The notes: generated by a model from the letters alone, not told the origin. A stretch of 64,000 nucleotides of DNA from Axinella damicornis (GCA_963931865.1 OZ007505.1:14429495-14493494); one strand, 5' to 3'. Numbered from the stretch's first letter, positions 10,826-25,800 are shown. A program made the numbers and translations.

Positions 10826-13800
10826 CTTTAAGTAAGGTTTCAGAGTCTTTAGTTCTGACTGTTGCAGCTGTTGAAGGATGGCCTGAACAAATAGAGAGAC
10901 ACTATAGTAACCACTTGACAGTTTGTAGTATCTGCACGGACAACCATTACCTGGATTACATCTGGTGGCATGTTTAGAGAAGGAAGGTATTCATTTTGAA
11001 GGAATACAACTACTTCATTGCCCTGGAGATATAGAGAGACACACATATGTAACACATCACCATGGCTGAGAAAATGCTGATACAACATGTATGTGTTACT
11101 GCAAGTGTGGATCCTAACATGCAGATCTTGAGTGCACAGGACTTCCAAATTTTGTATGAAGTATTATACCGTCAAAATTGTTCAAACTCAAGTCTCACAA
11201 GTGGTGTCAAAAGGTGGTTACTGCAGTTACTTACTCTTCTATCCAACATTCCTTTTAGCACAGCAGCAATTTCTCCTAGTGCCTATAATTGCACGTAGAA
11301 AGACAATTTACATAAAAAATATTATACTCATCATACAATAATGGTGTCATATTGTTAACTCTACTGATTTGCTCAATAATCTCTCTTCCGAAATGTACAC
11401 ATCCACTGTACATACTGCGTCTTTGATCCAAATACCGGTAGTTAATAACACACCAGGAAGGAATAGCCATCGTTGAGGTCAAAGGTCATCTTCATGGGTG
11501 CCAGAAAACAAGCTGGAACAATGTGCTTGTACATATAGTCCACAAATCCAGGCAGTGTCCCTTCAGCACCTGTGGGAGAGGCCACATTGATGAGACGCGA
11601 TACCGATGAGACTCGGGAAAGCGGAACCAGACTTATAAGTTTCCAAGCAAGGCAATCATACGTACGTAGATGTTAACCAACATTCAGTCATTTAACTCTC
11701 TTAAGTGCAAGTTTCAAGTAAGCAGCATTAGGTTTCAGCTTACCCCATGAATCGACCAGTCTCCTCAGTATTCCAAAACAAATTTTCTGGATCTGAAAGA
11801 GAATTATAAACAAAATAATGGGGGGCAAGAGTGAGCAGGCTCATGCGCAGATGCACTGTGTTACATACACGTGATGGATGATAATTCTTGGTCCAAGAAG
11901 ACATGCATTAAGTTAAGGCTTAACTGTAAAATCACACATTTGCTGAAACTGTAAACATGTTCAGTAACGAAACAAGGCTTCAGCAACACATTAAAATGGG
12001 TAGATTTCTTACCGCAGGGTCAGGAAATCCCACTGCTCCCTGGACCACTGTGCCTAGTACCTCTTCCAGGTTCTGAGACTCTGCAGCCAACAAGAGAATG
12101 CAAAATGAAGCTGCTAGTGTTTCCTTAGCAACATTCTGTGCCAATCAATGGAAAGGTACGTAGGTGTACTCCACGTAATGTAATGCAATTAATGAAACCT
12201 CACATTAGCCTTACTGAGGCTAGTTCTGTTCTGAAGGATGAATTAGCCTTACTGGTGAATTGCACTACCAGGAAAGTAGTTGAACTACTAAACGTAAATA
12301 TGTAAGGGTCCAAACCTCTCAAGGCTGTTCTCGGGAAGGGGGTGGAGCTCTTAAACCTTTGAACATGTTAATTCCAAACTTTCGGGACGTTTCCTACACA
12401 TGCGATGAACTGATGGTTGTGCGAGTATTTGTGCCCGAAAACACATTTCGAGAAGAGCGGAGAAGCGTCTAGCTATGCTTACTTTGTAGAGGAGAACCGG
12501 GGCAAGTTATTCACCATCGCGGAATTGTAGTCAGTGCTGAGAACATGCAACACAGAAGAATGGTACGTAGTAACAGGAGCCCATAAGCTCCTGGTAGTAA
12601 CAACGATGCTGTTACAGCCTGGGTAAGTCTTCTGTGTATGTCTGTATACGATCCCATGTATAGGAGGAGGGCAAGTATTGCATGCCTTTAGAATGGGGAA
12701 ATCAGGACAGATAAGATGCTAGGTTACTAGTGAGGTAGCCGGTAAAGAAGGGATACAGCTGTCAATAACCGATGACGATAGTGATACTGACAAATGTATT
12801 TATCAGCTGAAACAGACTAAAAATAGTTAGCTGTCTGCACAAACTTCATCATCATACAGTGTGAGGTTTTGACCCTGAGGGATCTTCATCAGGCAAGTAT
12901 AGCAAAATGGATGACTTGCAATTTTTTTTGTACCTTGTCTTGCGATGACTTCTGTAATACTGTTAGTGGCTATGGAGTTTATGAAGAGGAAGTAGGCCCT
13001 CTGAAGGTTTTGTCGCTCCCTTTGTTCCTGGAAAAGAAGTACAAGTGCATGGTAAAACCATGGGCAGCGCACACTTTTCGCATCTCTATGATCATGACAT
13101 TAAATTAAAGTAGCTTCGCTCGCTCAGCTACTTCTTGTTTGCCTTGCTCCCCGATTGTGTCCGCTTCAGCTGCTGCTCCCCGATTGCGTCCGCTTCAGCT
13201 GCTGCTCCCCGACTGTGATCGCTTCAGCTGCTGCTCCCTGACTGCGTTCGTCTCAGCTGCCCAGCCGAGTTCTGGAAGGTTCTAACCCCTGCGTAAGCAT
13301 TCGCAGAGTTCGAGATTCACTGTAAATTTAGTACGAAGGTCGTGCATCACTATAGTCCACTGAAGATCCCACATCCGTTACACACACACACACACACACA
13401 CAAACACATCTTAAAATCTTAATGTACTGATGTGGACAGATCGTACACTTTGATGGTATACATAGTTTTAAATTACAAAACAGCTCATTTCAATCATACG
13501 TATAATGGTCATTCAAGCGCGGCAACATGAATACCAAGTAAGGCATTTCTATGTACAGCACATACTATAGTCTCGTGGAGAACTCGTTGCAGGTAGGGGT
13601 GCTAGACCCTGTTACAATAGCAAAGGCAGATATCCCAGAAAGTGCCTCCAATTCTATACCACAGCAATAATTCTGACGGGCTCCGTTAGGTTTGCTAAAT
13701 GGGCTAGCATCCTTCATATACCCATGCAGCCAGAAAAAAAAATTGATGCATACTGTCCTATGTGTAATTACATATGTACATCGTGTGCTAATGATCACAC

Positions 13801-16800
13801 TAAGCACTATACAGCATGCCAAAACATGTTGTACTATGTAAAGTCACACTAAGTGAACATATCTTATGATTCACATACCTGTAGCTACTTAGGCCCTCCC
13901 CCTCCCTCCCACCCATCCACCCACCCACACCCCACCTCCTCAACTCAGCTCTAAACATACCTCCAGGTCAGCAGGATCAAATGGTTGGTTGACGCACGTG
14001 ACCATCTTCTGCACAATAGGCATGAAGACTTCTTGAAGAAAGGGAGATATTTTCTCCTTGTACTTGGCAATCAGCTGGTTCACCAACGGAATGAACTCTT
14101 GGAGGTCACGGGACTAATTGGAGGAGGGTGAGGAGTACAACAGGTACATGTATTAGATTAAGGACAAGCACCAGCCACATTTCATTTTGCAGAGAATGAA
14201 GCAAACTGAAAAGGTGATGAGTGACTATAGTGCACTATGCTTTCTCTCAGCCCTTTCCTGACCAATGACGCCACAAGGTGTTGCGAGACTTTCAGCTCTG
14301 CAATACCACTTCCGCAGCAATGTCATTGGGAAATAGGTTGGTGTGAGCAGAAAGGGTAGGACAGGGGGAGGTAGGTGTTTCACTGGCGGAGTGAAAAGCA
14401 AGGTCTGGGCTTGGTTGTAGAAAGGCCTTGGCGGGCACTGGAAGGGGTATTTTCGTCCTTTGTTTAAAACGCGTCTCACCTTAGGGCCTACATTTCCATC
14501 AGGATGATACGGTATGTGTCTTTAAATTGACGCTGAGACACTTTTCTGAAATGGGTTTGCGGCACAGCTTTGCTGCAAACTGGAAGGCTTCTTCTGAGAT
14601 ATGGAAGTTTTCTTCCAAAGATGCGAAGGCTTATTCCGAAGAGCGCTGGCTATGTACGTACCTTAGTTTTCGAAAAATGGTGCAGCGTTGCTTATGAATC
14701 TTCTGGAGATGCATTTACGTACGTAGGTCTTCTCGAGATGCATTTGTAATGGAAACCCAGAGCAGACGGCCGAATCTCAACATCAATTTTAAAGACGCGT
14801 ACCATATATGAATTCAACTGAGAATACTGGATTTTGGGATCCAATTATGCCATATGGTAGGAAAAGGTTCATTTTCCCTCCAGCAAATGCTGCAATTGTA
14901 GCAAACCACCGGCAGAGCCTCACCTTGCAATCCTTGAGTAGCAGGGACACAGCCATTGGTATGAACGTGAGCAATTCATCTCCCAGGCAGATGATCATGC
15001 GGTGCAGGTACTGCCTCACACCAGAGTGCAGCAGCTCTCGCTGGGTGCCTACCTCCAATCCACGCAGAAAGACAGGAAGTGCCTAGGTGTAGGAAACGAA
15101 AACAAAGTCATTAGTGAACAAAACATACATAGACAATAACACACATTTCATTGTATTCTGCCAAGGCATTTCCCATTGCTGGAAATCGAGCACAAGAGTG
15201 GATTGGTGCTGATCTGAGGGTTGCCTAGCTTAAAGGTATATACATACTTCAGCACATATATGCAGGCTGAAGTGAACTGCTGCTTCAGACTGCAGGCAAG
15301 AGATTCTGTATGCTAATGAGGAGAGGCGTACACCAAAGACCATCTTGCAACTGTACATCTGTACTTGACGAGCTCCGACCGCACTTGCTTGCACAACCAA
15401 GGCAATCTCTGGCATCTACCTTCATGCTTTAGTACGTAGTGCTTGCCCCAACCCAGTATGGAGTTGTGCTTACGTTTGGTCAACACTGTGAATCAAGAGC
15501 GTATCCTTCAGCAGTTTAGTCTGCTCGCTAAGGCAAGCAAAACAAGTTACTTAAAATCATTCTCAAGCAGTTCCTGGCAGGGCTCTACGTATAATGGCTC
15601 TTTGTGAAGATTGTAGGGGTAGCTTAGACAGAAGATGCTTCAGGAGGTCCTTGAGGTCATGGAACGGCTCACAGTCTATGATTGTATACTCAGAGAGATT
15701 CAAACACTCCAAAGGCTGCTCAGGATCTGTAATGAGGAGAGACGGTACCCGCTAGGCCAGCGAGAGTGTACCCGAAACAATCATTTTTTCTGTTCTATAT
15801 AATTGTTTCCTATTTCCCCTTTTAACAGCTGCTTGTAATTTCTTGCATAACTTCCGGTGAGCTGTGTACGTATATAATGCCTGTCTCATGCATTCTCTGT
15901 ATTGACCTGAGGAAGATCAGCACAGCCTGATCGAAACGTTGTCATCAAAGCTCTCCTGCCGTGTGAAGTCCAACAATTGACAATCAATCATAGCTCTGAT
16001 GTCCTCTTGGCTGGTATGGGATTGGCTGAGGTAGATATCTCCTTTCCAGGGAACTTGCATTTACTGGTGCAGGATACAGAATTGATAGATGTGAAGCAAA
16101 ATGAATGGTTAAGGCAAAATGTTTTTGATAGCTTTGGCAATTATTTATATTGCTTTGCTTGCGTATGTTCAGCACTTGGAGTATCCAAAGATAGACTTAC
16201 TCGACAACGTAACATCAAACGTCAGAATTCACAACAGCCTATCGTTGAAATGAAGAAATGTGAAGTAGAAGAGAAGCGTCTAGGTGATTATGTTATCATG
16301 CCTGCAAATGTAGAAGCATCACTCAGGGATACATGTATGTTAAAAGGTGTATTCTCTAAGAAGGGGGAGATAATGCTGTGGATATTGAATTCAGCCACGT
16401 AGCGAGTTTTAATTGTAGACTAAAACGTCTAACTGAGTCCCCAATTGAAGACACCAGCAAATCTCACCGCACTACTAAGTCAGATGCCCACAGCAAAAGA
16501 CTGGTTGAAGTTGAACAGATGGCCGAAGACTTGGAAGACAAACATGGGGGACGGTTTACTCATGAGCAGTATAACGTGTGGGTGCACTGAGGAAATACGA
16601 ATCTCGTGACATCCCCCCAGACAAGCCCTTTTGTGAGGGGAAAAAAAAATACTGTGAATCTGTAGTATAGTGGGTTTTTGCTGTTTTCGTTCGTGGTTAG
16701 CACTTGTACTTTCATCTGGCTAGGGCCCCCCCCTTTGTGCTGTATTGCCCTTTGTGTACAGTGAATTGGTCCGTATCTTCGTGTGCAAGTCTTTGTCTGT

Positions 16801-19800
16801 CTGTGCTATATATTGTTCATGTGCTACTTGTGATGACAGTTCTTTGGGTTGTGAGAACCGAGCAGTGAATCTGTCAGAGCGCTAGGGTGTGCGTCTACAG
16901 TGTGACCAGTCTGGGACTGGGTCAGAGAGCGACTAGCAGCGGGCTAGGTCGGAGTACGGGCAGAGTGGTAGAACCACCCCGGCTCAGAGGCGTGCAGTTA
17001 CTACATTGGCGACGAGGTGAAACTCAACACAATGGCAGTGGCAACTCACGGAACCATTGGCGTCTTTCAGCAAGGCCAGGAAGAGTGGGTGTCGTACACT
17101 GAGCGTCTCGAACTGTACTTCACAGCCAACAAGATTCGCGCCGACGCAACGGAACAGCGCCGGGCGATTTTGCTAAGTGCCTGCGGCCCAGAAACATATC
17201 AGCTCATACGAAACTTGGTAGCTCCGAAAAAGCCAACCGAAAAGACATTTGCAGAACTCGTGGCTCTTGTCTGAGAGCACCAACAGCCCACACCCTCATT
17301 TATCGTCCAGCGGTACCATTTCAATATGCGCGTCCAACGCGAAGGGGAGTCAATCAGCGAATACCTGGCTCAGCTCCAAAAGCTCTCCGAATTTTGCCAC
17401 TTTGGGGACTCTCTGGACGATATGCTCCGGGACCGCCTTGTGTGCGGATGCCTGGGCAAGCGATTGCAGTGCAAGCTCCTGACTGACCCGGAACTCACAT
17501 TTGCCAAGGCTGTGGCGATGGCGAAGGCCATGGAGACGGCGGAGCGCAGTGCCAAGGATCTGCACAGTGGTTCTACTGGTCAAGTGAATTACCAGAAGGC
17601 AGGGAAGGAGGAGAAAGAGTCTGGGTGCTATCGGTGTAATGGAAGGCACAGTGCGGAAAAGTGCCGATTTCGGGACGCGGAGTGTTTCCGGTGTGGACGG
17701 AAAGGCCACTTAGCGCGGATGTGTCCAAACTCAGGAAACAAGAGTGAGAGCAAGAGTGAACACTGGATCACCATAGGAGATGGGCAGCAGTTCGTTGGAA
17801 ATGGCCATGGCGAGGAAATTGCACCAGAATATGCCTTGTTTTGAGAGCAGCTATAGTTCTGCAGGAACTGGATGGACCTGAGTTACTTAAAGGGGGAGGA
17901 GTGTAGTATAGTGGGTTTTTGCTGTTTTCGTTCGTGGTTAGCACTTGTACTTTCATCTGGCTAGGGCCCCCCCCTTTGTGCTGTATTGCCCTTTGTGTAC
18001 AGTGAATTGGTCCGTATCTTTGTGTGCAAGTCTTTGTCTGTCTGTGCTATATATTGTTCATGTGCTACTTGTGATGACAGTTCTTTGGGTTGTGAGAACC
18101 GAGCAGTGAATCTGTCAGAGCGCTAGGGTGTGCGTCTACAGTGTGACCAGTCTGGGACTGGGTCAGAGAGCGACTAGCAGCGGGCTAGGTCGGAGTACGG
18201 GCGGAGTGGTAGGACCACCCCGGGTCAGAGGCGTGCAGTTACTACAGAATCCCAATAGTAGTGAATGGTACAGCATGAGGCGACCAGGATATCTGAGGTC
18301 TTGACACAGCTGCTGCTGGCTGAAGCTACTATACAGCATGATTCCTGAAAGCACCAACGTGCAAAAAGGGGGAAAACTTGGTAACCAGCTGCATTATAGT
18401 AACATGACATAATCTAGTACGGTACATGTGTTTAAAAGGAAAATGACACCGTCGTTCAGAAAGTTTGGAGGGTAGCTTCGCTGCAAATCAGAAGACTTCT
18501 TCTGAGAATAAAGTTAAGAAGCGGAAGGCTTCCCGTGAAGAACACTAGGTTGTACGTGTGTATGTTTCCAGACTTCCAGGAGCTTCATTTTCAAGTCATC
18601 AGAGCTTCATTCCGGTCTTCACGAGCTTCGCTTAAGTCTTCCGGAGCCTATGGAGCTTTCATCTGGGATGTGACACAGTACTGGAAATGGTCTCTCATTC
18701 CCTAAAGTCCTAGTATCAGTATTCAGTAAGCACCCAGAGCTAATTATAACGTTCGGTCACCGGTCAACTGACCGGTGAATTACGACTAGGGACCGCCCAT
18801 TCGTACTTGAAAACGGACAAGTATGGCTGGTCATAAGTTAGCTGTTGGAGATGAACTTCTCTGCGAGTCCAGCAGCAACACAAAGGCGGCTATGCGACAG
18901 ATTACGAAGGCGACGTTTGAAAAGTGGCAAAAGGGCACGAAATCGAGCATCAGACGCTATCTTGGCTGTGATGTGACCTTGATGCCAAAGGAACCTACGT
19001 ACCGTCGATCCGTATAGTATCGATCTAACGCTCAGTGCGTAGGTGCTATTTACCTGTTTTGCTTCATAGGCGCTGTTGCTTTAGACGAAGGATCCCTCTC
19101 ACTGTTGGCGTTTGACCCGTGTTTGTAGCTATCGCACAATCACAGATACAGAGCATTGAATCTTGCCATTTTTATTGCGTGTTGATGGTACCGCGTGCAA
19201 ACACTGTGTAAACGACCCACTGCACTTTGGTGGGTGTAACTACTCGTAACTCATTTTTGGCCAACGTGGAATAATCTTCGATTTCTACACGAGACTGACA
19301 CATATAATATCTTGTTACATGCACCATGCACTTTTTCTCAATTAAATAAAATGTCCTGTCACTTTCTCTCTATGTCCGTCCAAACTGATTGTTGACCTGT
19401 CATTTGGCAGATCAAGTCAAATGAGTTATAATTAGTTCTGAGCAACCCCAGTGCACAATAACGTGCACATACGTACCTCTGTGAAGCATTCCAAGCATCC
19501 ACTCTGCTTTGCTAGCTGGTGGTTAGTGAACACTTTACTAGCCCGGCTGTAGCAGAGAATAAAAGGTACCATGCATTCTCAATTCGATCCACTCTAGTCC
19601 ATAAGTGAACACCTTTGAAGGTGTATGCATGTATGTATGTACTATGTTCAGTTGTCACAAACCTTGCAAAGGAGATTAAGTGGTGCAATGCCTGGGCAAT
19701 CTCTTCCTCCTGATTGGGGTTTTCAGCCTTTGTCAACTGTGAACCAGACAATCGTCAATTAGGTTACGTACTATCTATACGGATACCGTACTCTCGCGAA

Positions 19801-22800
19801 AGTCCGCCCACTCCACAAAGAGCGCCCACCCCCCACTTTTGGCTCAATTTTCTATATAGGGTCAAAGTTTACTCGAATGAGCGCCCACCCTCGCGCTATA
19901 GCCTCGTGCCTCGTGTAACAGGCGATGGAGCGCATTAGTGAGACGTTCCAGCGTATCTGAGGTAAGAACTTCCTTGTCAAGTCTCTATATTAGTCTGTGT
20001 ATCCGTATCTATGGTGTCCATGTGTGTTGCCTGGCTTGCCTGTGCTGACGACGGCCCCGCGGCCTCCACGCTGGACCTCAGCCAGCGCTTGGCGGCAGCG
20101 AAGACGACGTGGTGAGCGGTGATGTTGCTAGTGACTCCAGCGATGTAGATGTGCTGGGAGGGCTTTGACTCACGCGCGCTTGCTGCTCGATCGCTGCTAT
20201 TGCGCTACTTGTGTACGTAAACAAAGGTGGGCGCTCTTTCAAGGTTGAATGCGGAAACACTCGAAAGAGCGCCCACCCCCTTGTTTGGTGAGAAAGTAAG
20301 ATGCAGCGCCCATGGGCGGACTTTTGCGAGAGTATGGTACATACATAGAAGAAATGGAACTGCACAAAAGCATTCAGATGGACAAATTCTTGTGTAGAAG
20401 ACAGTCAACTGGTAGTCAGTCCAAACACGCATCATATGTGACCGGATTTGAGAGAAGGGACCACTTGGTGGATTTTTGCGACAATTTCAATTTTGTGACG
20501 TTTTTCAAACTCTCATATTTGATTGTGGCAGCGAAGTGATTCTTGGAATAGAGCAAGTACTAACCTTCAACTAATAGCAACCCAGGCTAGAAGTCCTGAG
20601 CTCCCTCTGTTCCAGAATTACACGCCTTTGTATTGTAGCCATTTTCCCAAAAAATTGCTGCGAACTCCGCACCGTAACTAGCCGACGGTGTGGCCCTAGG
20701 GCTTCATTTCCGCATCATTGCTGCAGTAATTAACACCTCTTCCATAAACAACCCACGTTTAATTTAGATAGCACATTCAATTGTGGAAATACGCGTCTTT
20801 GAAGCATGTGCATTTCGAAATGTGCAAAGTGGCCCTATTTCTCAAATCCGGTCATAAACGCTGGGATACTAGCGATCAGGTTATCTGCCTTCACCTCTGC
20901 AAGATACACTGGGAATGTATCCACTGGGGTAGCAAGGAGGGCCTTCATCAAGGCTCTCTTACCCTACACAAAGAGAAGCGATGAATGACCACAGTATATA
21001 TACATATATATATATATGCACCCTGTCCTGTATTGACCAACCTCTGGTGGTTGTTGGGCGGAGGCAATCAGAATACCGGCTGCTTCATACAAGAAGTTCT
21101 AAGAGAGAGAAATACAAGAAACAATATTGGTCATTGTGTAGCACACACATGAAGTAGTCAACTCACTAGATCATTGCATGAGAGATACCCTTTGTTCTCA
21201 GATGAACCCTGAATGGAGTAAAACAGAAATGAAACACAGATCTGTAAACCGTTACAATTTCTACATACATTGTCACTCTCGGAGATGTTAGATATTTCAT
21301 ACTTTGGCTTCACTGCACAGAATATCAATTGTGTCAAAAGAAAGTTCGCAAGCAAGCTCTCATGCCCTACGTATATAGCCGTGACTTGCAAGTCCAAGTA
21401 TGGCGGTGAAGCAAACAGCAAGCATCGTTATCGTGTGTTATTTGGCGCAATCTGTGTGTCAATATGTATCTCCACAGGAAGGAAATATACGCTTATAAGC
21501 GAGATGACATTCCACAAATAGGAAGAGCGCTTCATCAGGAAATATAGCTTTTCCACTCCGCCCTGAAGTCTTCTTCCAGAAACTTTGCCATACTTAGCTG
21601 AGATGAGAGCTGAACCTGTGCCTAAAAGCGAATATGCGCCTAGACATGAGCTGTACCTAATAACACACTATACTAACACGTTAGTGCATAGAGGATACAG
21701 TAACTATCATTGGCCACCCACTGAATTTGGCAGATTTGAAAGGATGAACATTAGACAGCAGCAATACTGATTTCACTCCGTTGTAGAATGAAGTCACTGC
21801 CGTTCCATAAGTTGTCAATCAAGAATGAAGTCATCACCCTCCACGTGCACATGCAAATGTTGTCAACCAAGAATGAAGTCATCGCCCTGGATGTTGCAAA
21901 AGTTGTCAACCAAGAATGAAGTCATCGCCCTGGATGTTTCAAAAGTTGTCAACCAAGAATGAAGTCATCACCATGGATGTAGCAAAAGTTGTCAACCAAG
22001 AACAAAGTCATCGCCCTCCACGTGCAAACAAGAATGAAGTCATCATTCTGTATGTTGCAAAAGTTGTCAACCAAGAATGAAGTCATCGCCCTGGATGTTG
22101 CAAAAGTTGTCAACCAAGAATGAAGTCATCGCCCTGGACGTTGCAAAAGTTGTCAACCAAGAATGAAGTCATCGCCCTGGACGTTGCTAAAGTTGTCAAC
22201 CAAGAATGAAGTCATCGCCCTGGATGTTGCTAAAGTTGTCAACCAAGAATGAAGTCATCGCCCTGGACGTTGCAAAAGTTGTCAACCAAGAATGAAGTCA
22301 TCGCCCTGGACGTTGCTAAAGTTGTCAACCAAGAATGAAGTCATCGCCCTGGATGTTGCTAAAGTTGTCAACCAAGAATGAAGTCATCGCCCTGGATGTT
22401 GCAAAAGTTGTCAACCAAGAATGAAGTCATCGCCCTGGATGTTGCAAAGTTGTCAACCAAGAATGAAGTCATCGCCCTGGATGTTGCAAAAGTTATCGAC
22501 CAAGAATGAAGTCATCACCCTGGATGTAGGGCTGCAAACGTTGTCAACCAAGAATGAAGTCATCGCCCTGGATGTTGCAAAAGTTGTCAACCAAGAACAA
22601 AGTCATTGCCCTCGCCCTCCAGGTGCAAAACGTTATCAACCATGAATGAAGTCATCGCCCTGGACGTAGCAAACACTGTCAACCAAGAATGAAGTCATTG
22701 CCCTGGACGTTGCAAACACTGTCAACCAAGAATGAAGTCATCGCCCTGGATGTTGCAAAAGTTGTCAACCAAGAACAAAGTCATTGCCCTCGCCCTCCAG

Positions 22801-25800
22801 GTGCAAAACGTTATCAACCAAGAATGAAGTCATTGCCCTGGACGTTGCAAACACTGTCAACCAAGAACGAAGTCATCGCTCTGGACGTTGCAAACACTGT
22901 CAACCAAGAACGAAGTCATCGCTCTGGACGTTGCAAACACTGTCAACCAAGAACGAAGTCATCGCTCTGGACGTTGCAAACACTGTCAACCAAGAATGAA
23001 GTCATTGCCCTGGACGTAGCAAAAGTTGCCAAGCGAAGTCATCGCCCTGGAAGTAGCAAAGGTGGTCAACCAACAACGAAGTCATTTCCCTGGATGTTGC
23101 AAAAATTGTCAGCCAAGAGTAGGTATGTGAGGATCGAGCTAATTCCAACCAGCCCATGATGCAGGGCCCAAGAATGGATGGCATTTGCTGTCATCAGCTT
23201 TGAGTGCATTCAGCTGCTTTAATTCCTTCAGTCTTGGAAGTATCTTCTGTTTCCTTTGCCTCCAAGAAGAACTATGCTATCCAGGCACTAACACTCCTTG
23301 CACAAAAGGGACTTAGTGATGGCCTGTCATCTCCACCCGTTTTGAAGAGGCAAAGAAAAATGGGAAATGTCAGTGATCTGGAGCAGAATGACTTCCACAC
23401 AGGTGTGCATTTTGTGCATTTCGTACCATTCCTGGAATATGGAACCACACTGGCCAGACTGGCCTCAGTGGCCTAATCTACGTATTCTATTTCGTAGCCA
23501 AGTAGTGCTGATATGCAGGAGATGATTGTGATCGACGCATGAGCTAGTCACATTTTGCAACACTCATGAATATACGGATGGCCAGGAAGCTGCATACATG
23601 GGTACGTATATACAAAGTAAAGAAGTACCACACAGCAAATAGACACCACCCTCGAATAAATGACGCACAATAATTGTAAGCAAAACAAACACTGCCCTCC
23701 AATAAACACCACGGCCACTCTATTGAAGTATTAATTATATCACGTCCACGAGGGATGTATCCGGTTTAAATCGCGACGACCCGAGGGCGCAAAGCGCCCG
23801 AGGGGTGGAGCGATTTAAACCGGATACACCCCGAGTGGGCATGATATAACTAATTTGTGTCATCGTTACTTAGCAACTTAGTGACGTCACCCGTTACTAC
23901 GCAACTAACTACTGTGTGACGTCAAACAAATTGAGTTTGATTGTAGGCTGTAGTTTGAAAGATCCATGTCGCCGTAAGGGCCTAGGGCACTCAGGCTAGC
24001 TAGACTACTTCTGGAGCGATGACCGAAGCTTACCAAGAACCGTTTTGCCTGGAGGTTAACACTAGGTGGGCAGTAAAAAACTTTGGTGAGTGGCGCGCAA
24101 ACGTCCTACAATTCCCGACACCCCGAGAAAGTATGTCCTGCAGAGGGTGATGACAGCAAGGAACTGTCGTAGTGGATTCAGATGTATGCTGTCTCCACAA
24201 GAAAGGCGAATGGCGATAAATACCCCGTGAAAATGTTGTTGTGCGGGTTGCAGCGGCACATGAGAGAGCAAAAGCAGCATCCGTTCAACTTGTTGATAAA
24301 GATCATAAGCTTCTTGTGACAACGTGCGATAAGTATTTTCGCGAACTTCGTGCAGATGGAATGAGAGCTGAGTCCCAACGCTCTGAACCACTTACAGGAG
24401 AGGAGGACTACATAATTTTACAAGATTCTGCTCTCTCCGGGAGGTTTCCTCCATAACTTTCGCTGCTCCTCTGGATGCAGTAGCTGGGGATCCGGGGAGC
24501 AAGCATTGCACCGTATTCATGGACATAGACAGGGATGGAGAGTTTTTTTCCGTGGTTGGATACAACAAGAAGATCAAGGATGAAGAGAAGCTGTGGAATA
24601 TATAAAGCTGTGCTTTCCGCAGATACACCTGAAGGGCTGTTAAATGCTGTTACAGTATTCTTTTCAAATGGAATGAACTTTATCTTGCGCAACGGGGAGG
24701 AACATCGAGATCTGAAGAGGAACAGTTCCCCTGATGGAAGGGTGCGTTACACGTATACTGAGAATACTTCCAAAAATAGAAGTGGTGGCTTTAACCAGTT
24801 GGACGTGCCACACAAAGTTGTGCACCAGTATGAAGATCCCAGAGCTGGGCCACGGTGCCATGTCTTCTTGTTAGATTTGTACTTGAGCCAGATCGAGCTA
24901 AGGACCAGGACATCTTCTACTTGCGACCACTTCCCAGTGTACCACTTGGTGAATCTCTACCCTGGTTTACCTGTGCACCTGTTGGCAAGAACACCCTCAT
25001 TCAAATGACGTAAAAGATGTGTGGTGAAGCAGATATTGATGGGAATAAAACAAACCATTCACTGATGGCATATGCAATGAGTAAGCTATTTCAAGAGTGA
25101 CTTGACCAAGCTTAATAGAGGCTCCAGAACTATGCAGCACGTTTAGTGTATTATGAAGTGTATACCAACATGTACGTATAGGTTATTGATATCTGAAATC
25201 TGATACCTGAAAAACCTTTAAAAGTTGATTGCTTTCACACCTAGTTAAAGCACAGTCTGTGGGCGGGTTAAAGCACGGAGGAAATCTTGCGCAGTTAAAG
25301 TTGGTGCAGCTTCTTTGATCCACCCACGCATGATGACATAATTAAGAATTAAAATACACACTTAGGAAAGTTGTGTAGTTCTGCCAGTCAGTTTTAGTCT
25401 CCAGCTCGTCCTCACCCTCCTCCATGATTATCAGCCAAGGGATCTTCTTTGCCAGTAATCCTGGAAAATGTGCAGTGAAGGTACCTTCTCTACCATGCAG
25501 TAACCTTGGAGAGATGCGTTTGGCAGTCTCTGCTCTAAAACACTTTTTGATGATCTCTGTTGGAACATACATTACCATTGGCCAAGCGTGGGATTCATTC
25601 ATCCCAGTTGCCAGTGGAAGACCCACTTGTAGTACAGTACTTCACTTTGTACGTATGCTATCGATCTTGAAGGGTTTGTTCATTGGCAGCTTGGGTACAA
25701 GGTTTACACTGCTCACAGCAATAACCCCCCCCCCCCCCCCCCCCTTGCCACCATTGAATAGTAACCACACCAAATGAACTATGAATCTGCTGTGGTGTCT

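Larger units (their letters stand above)
16656..18251 (+). mobile_element. complete short LTR retroelement with 5-bp target duplication
   Basis: Two 345-bp LTRs (16661-17005 and 17902-18246) start TGTAGTATAG and end TTACTACA. The 5-bp GAATC flanks both outer ends (16656-16660 and 18247-18251). TTGGCGACGAGGTG follows the 5' LTR as a primer-binding-like site, and AAAGGGGGAGGAGTG precedes the 3' LTR as a polypurine tract. By hand the two LTRs differ at 4 positions, so the insertion is fairly young. The interior encodes only a gag, with no pol, so it must have been moved in trans by an autonomous relative. It is antisense to XPOT. Confidence 0.95.

Noticed and set aside
15230..15415. Minus-strand ORF as the XPOT exon before exon 22
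   Set aside because: No splice borders in the right phase and no resemblance to the family.
21830..23110. CRISPR-like regular repeat array
   Set aside because: Units are contiguous with no unique spacers and lie in a eukaryotic intron; it is a minisatellite.
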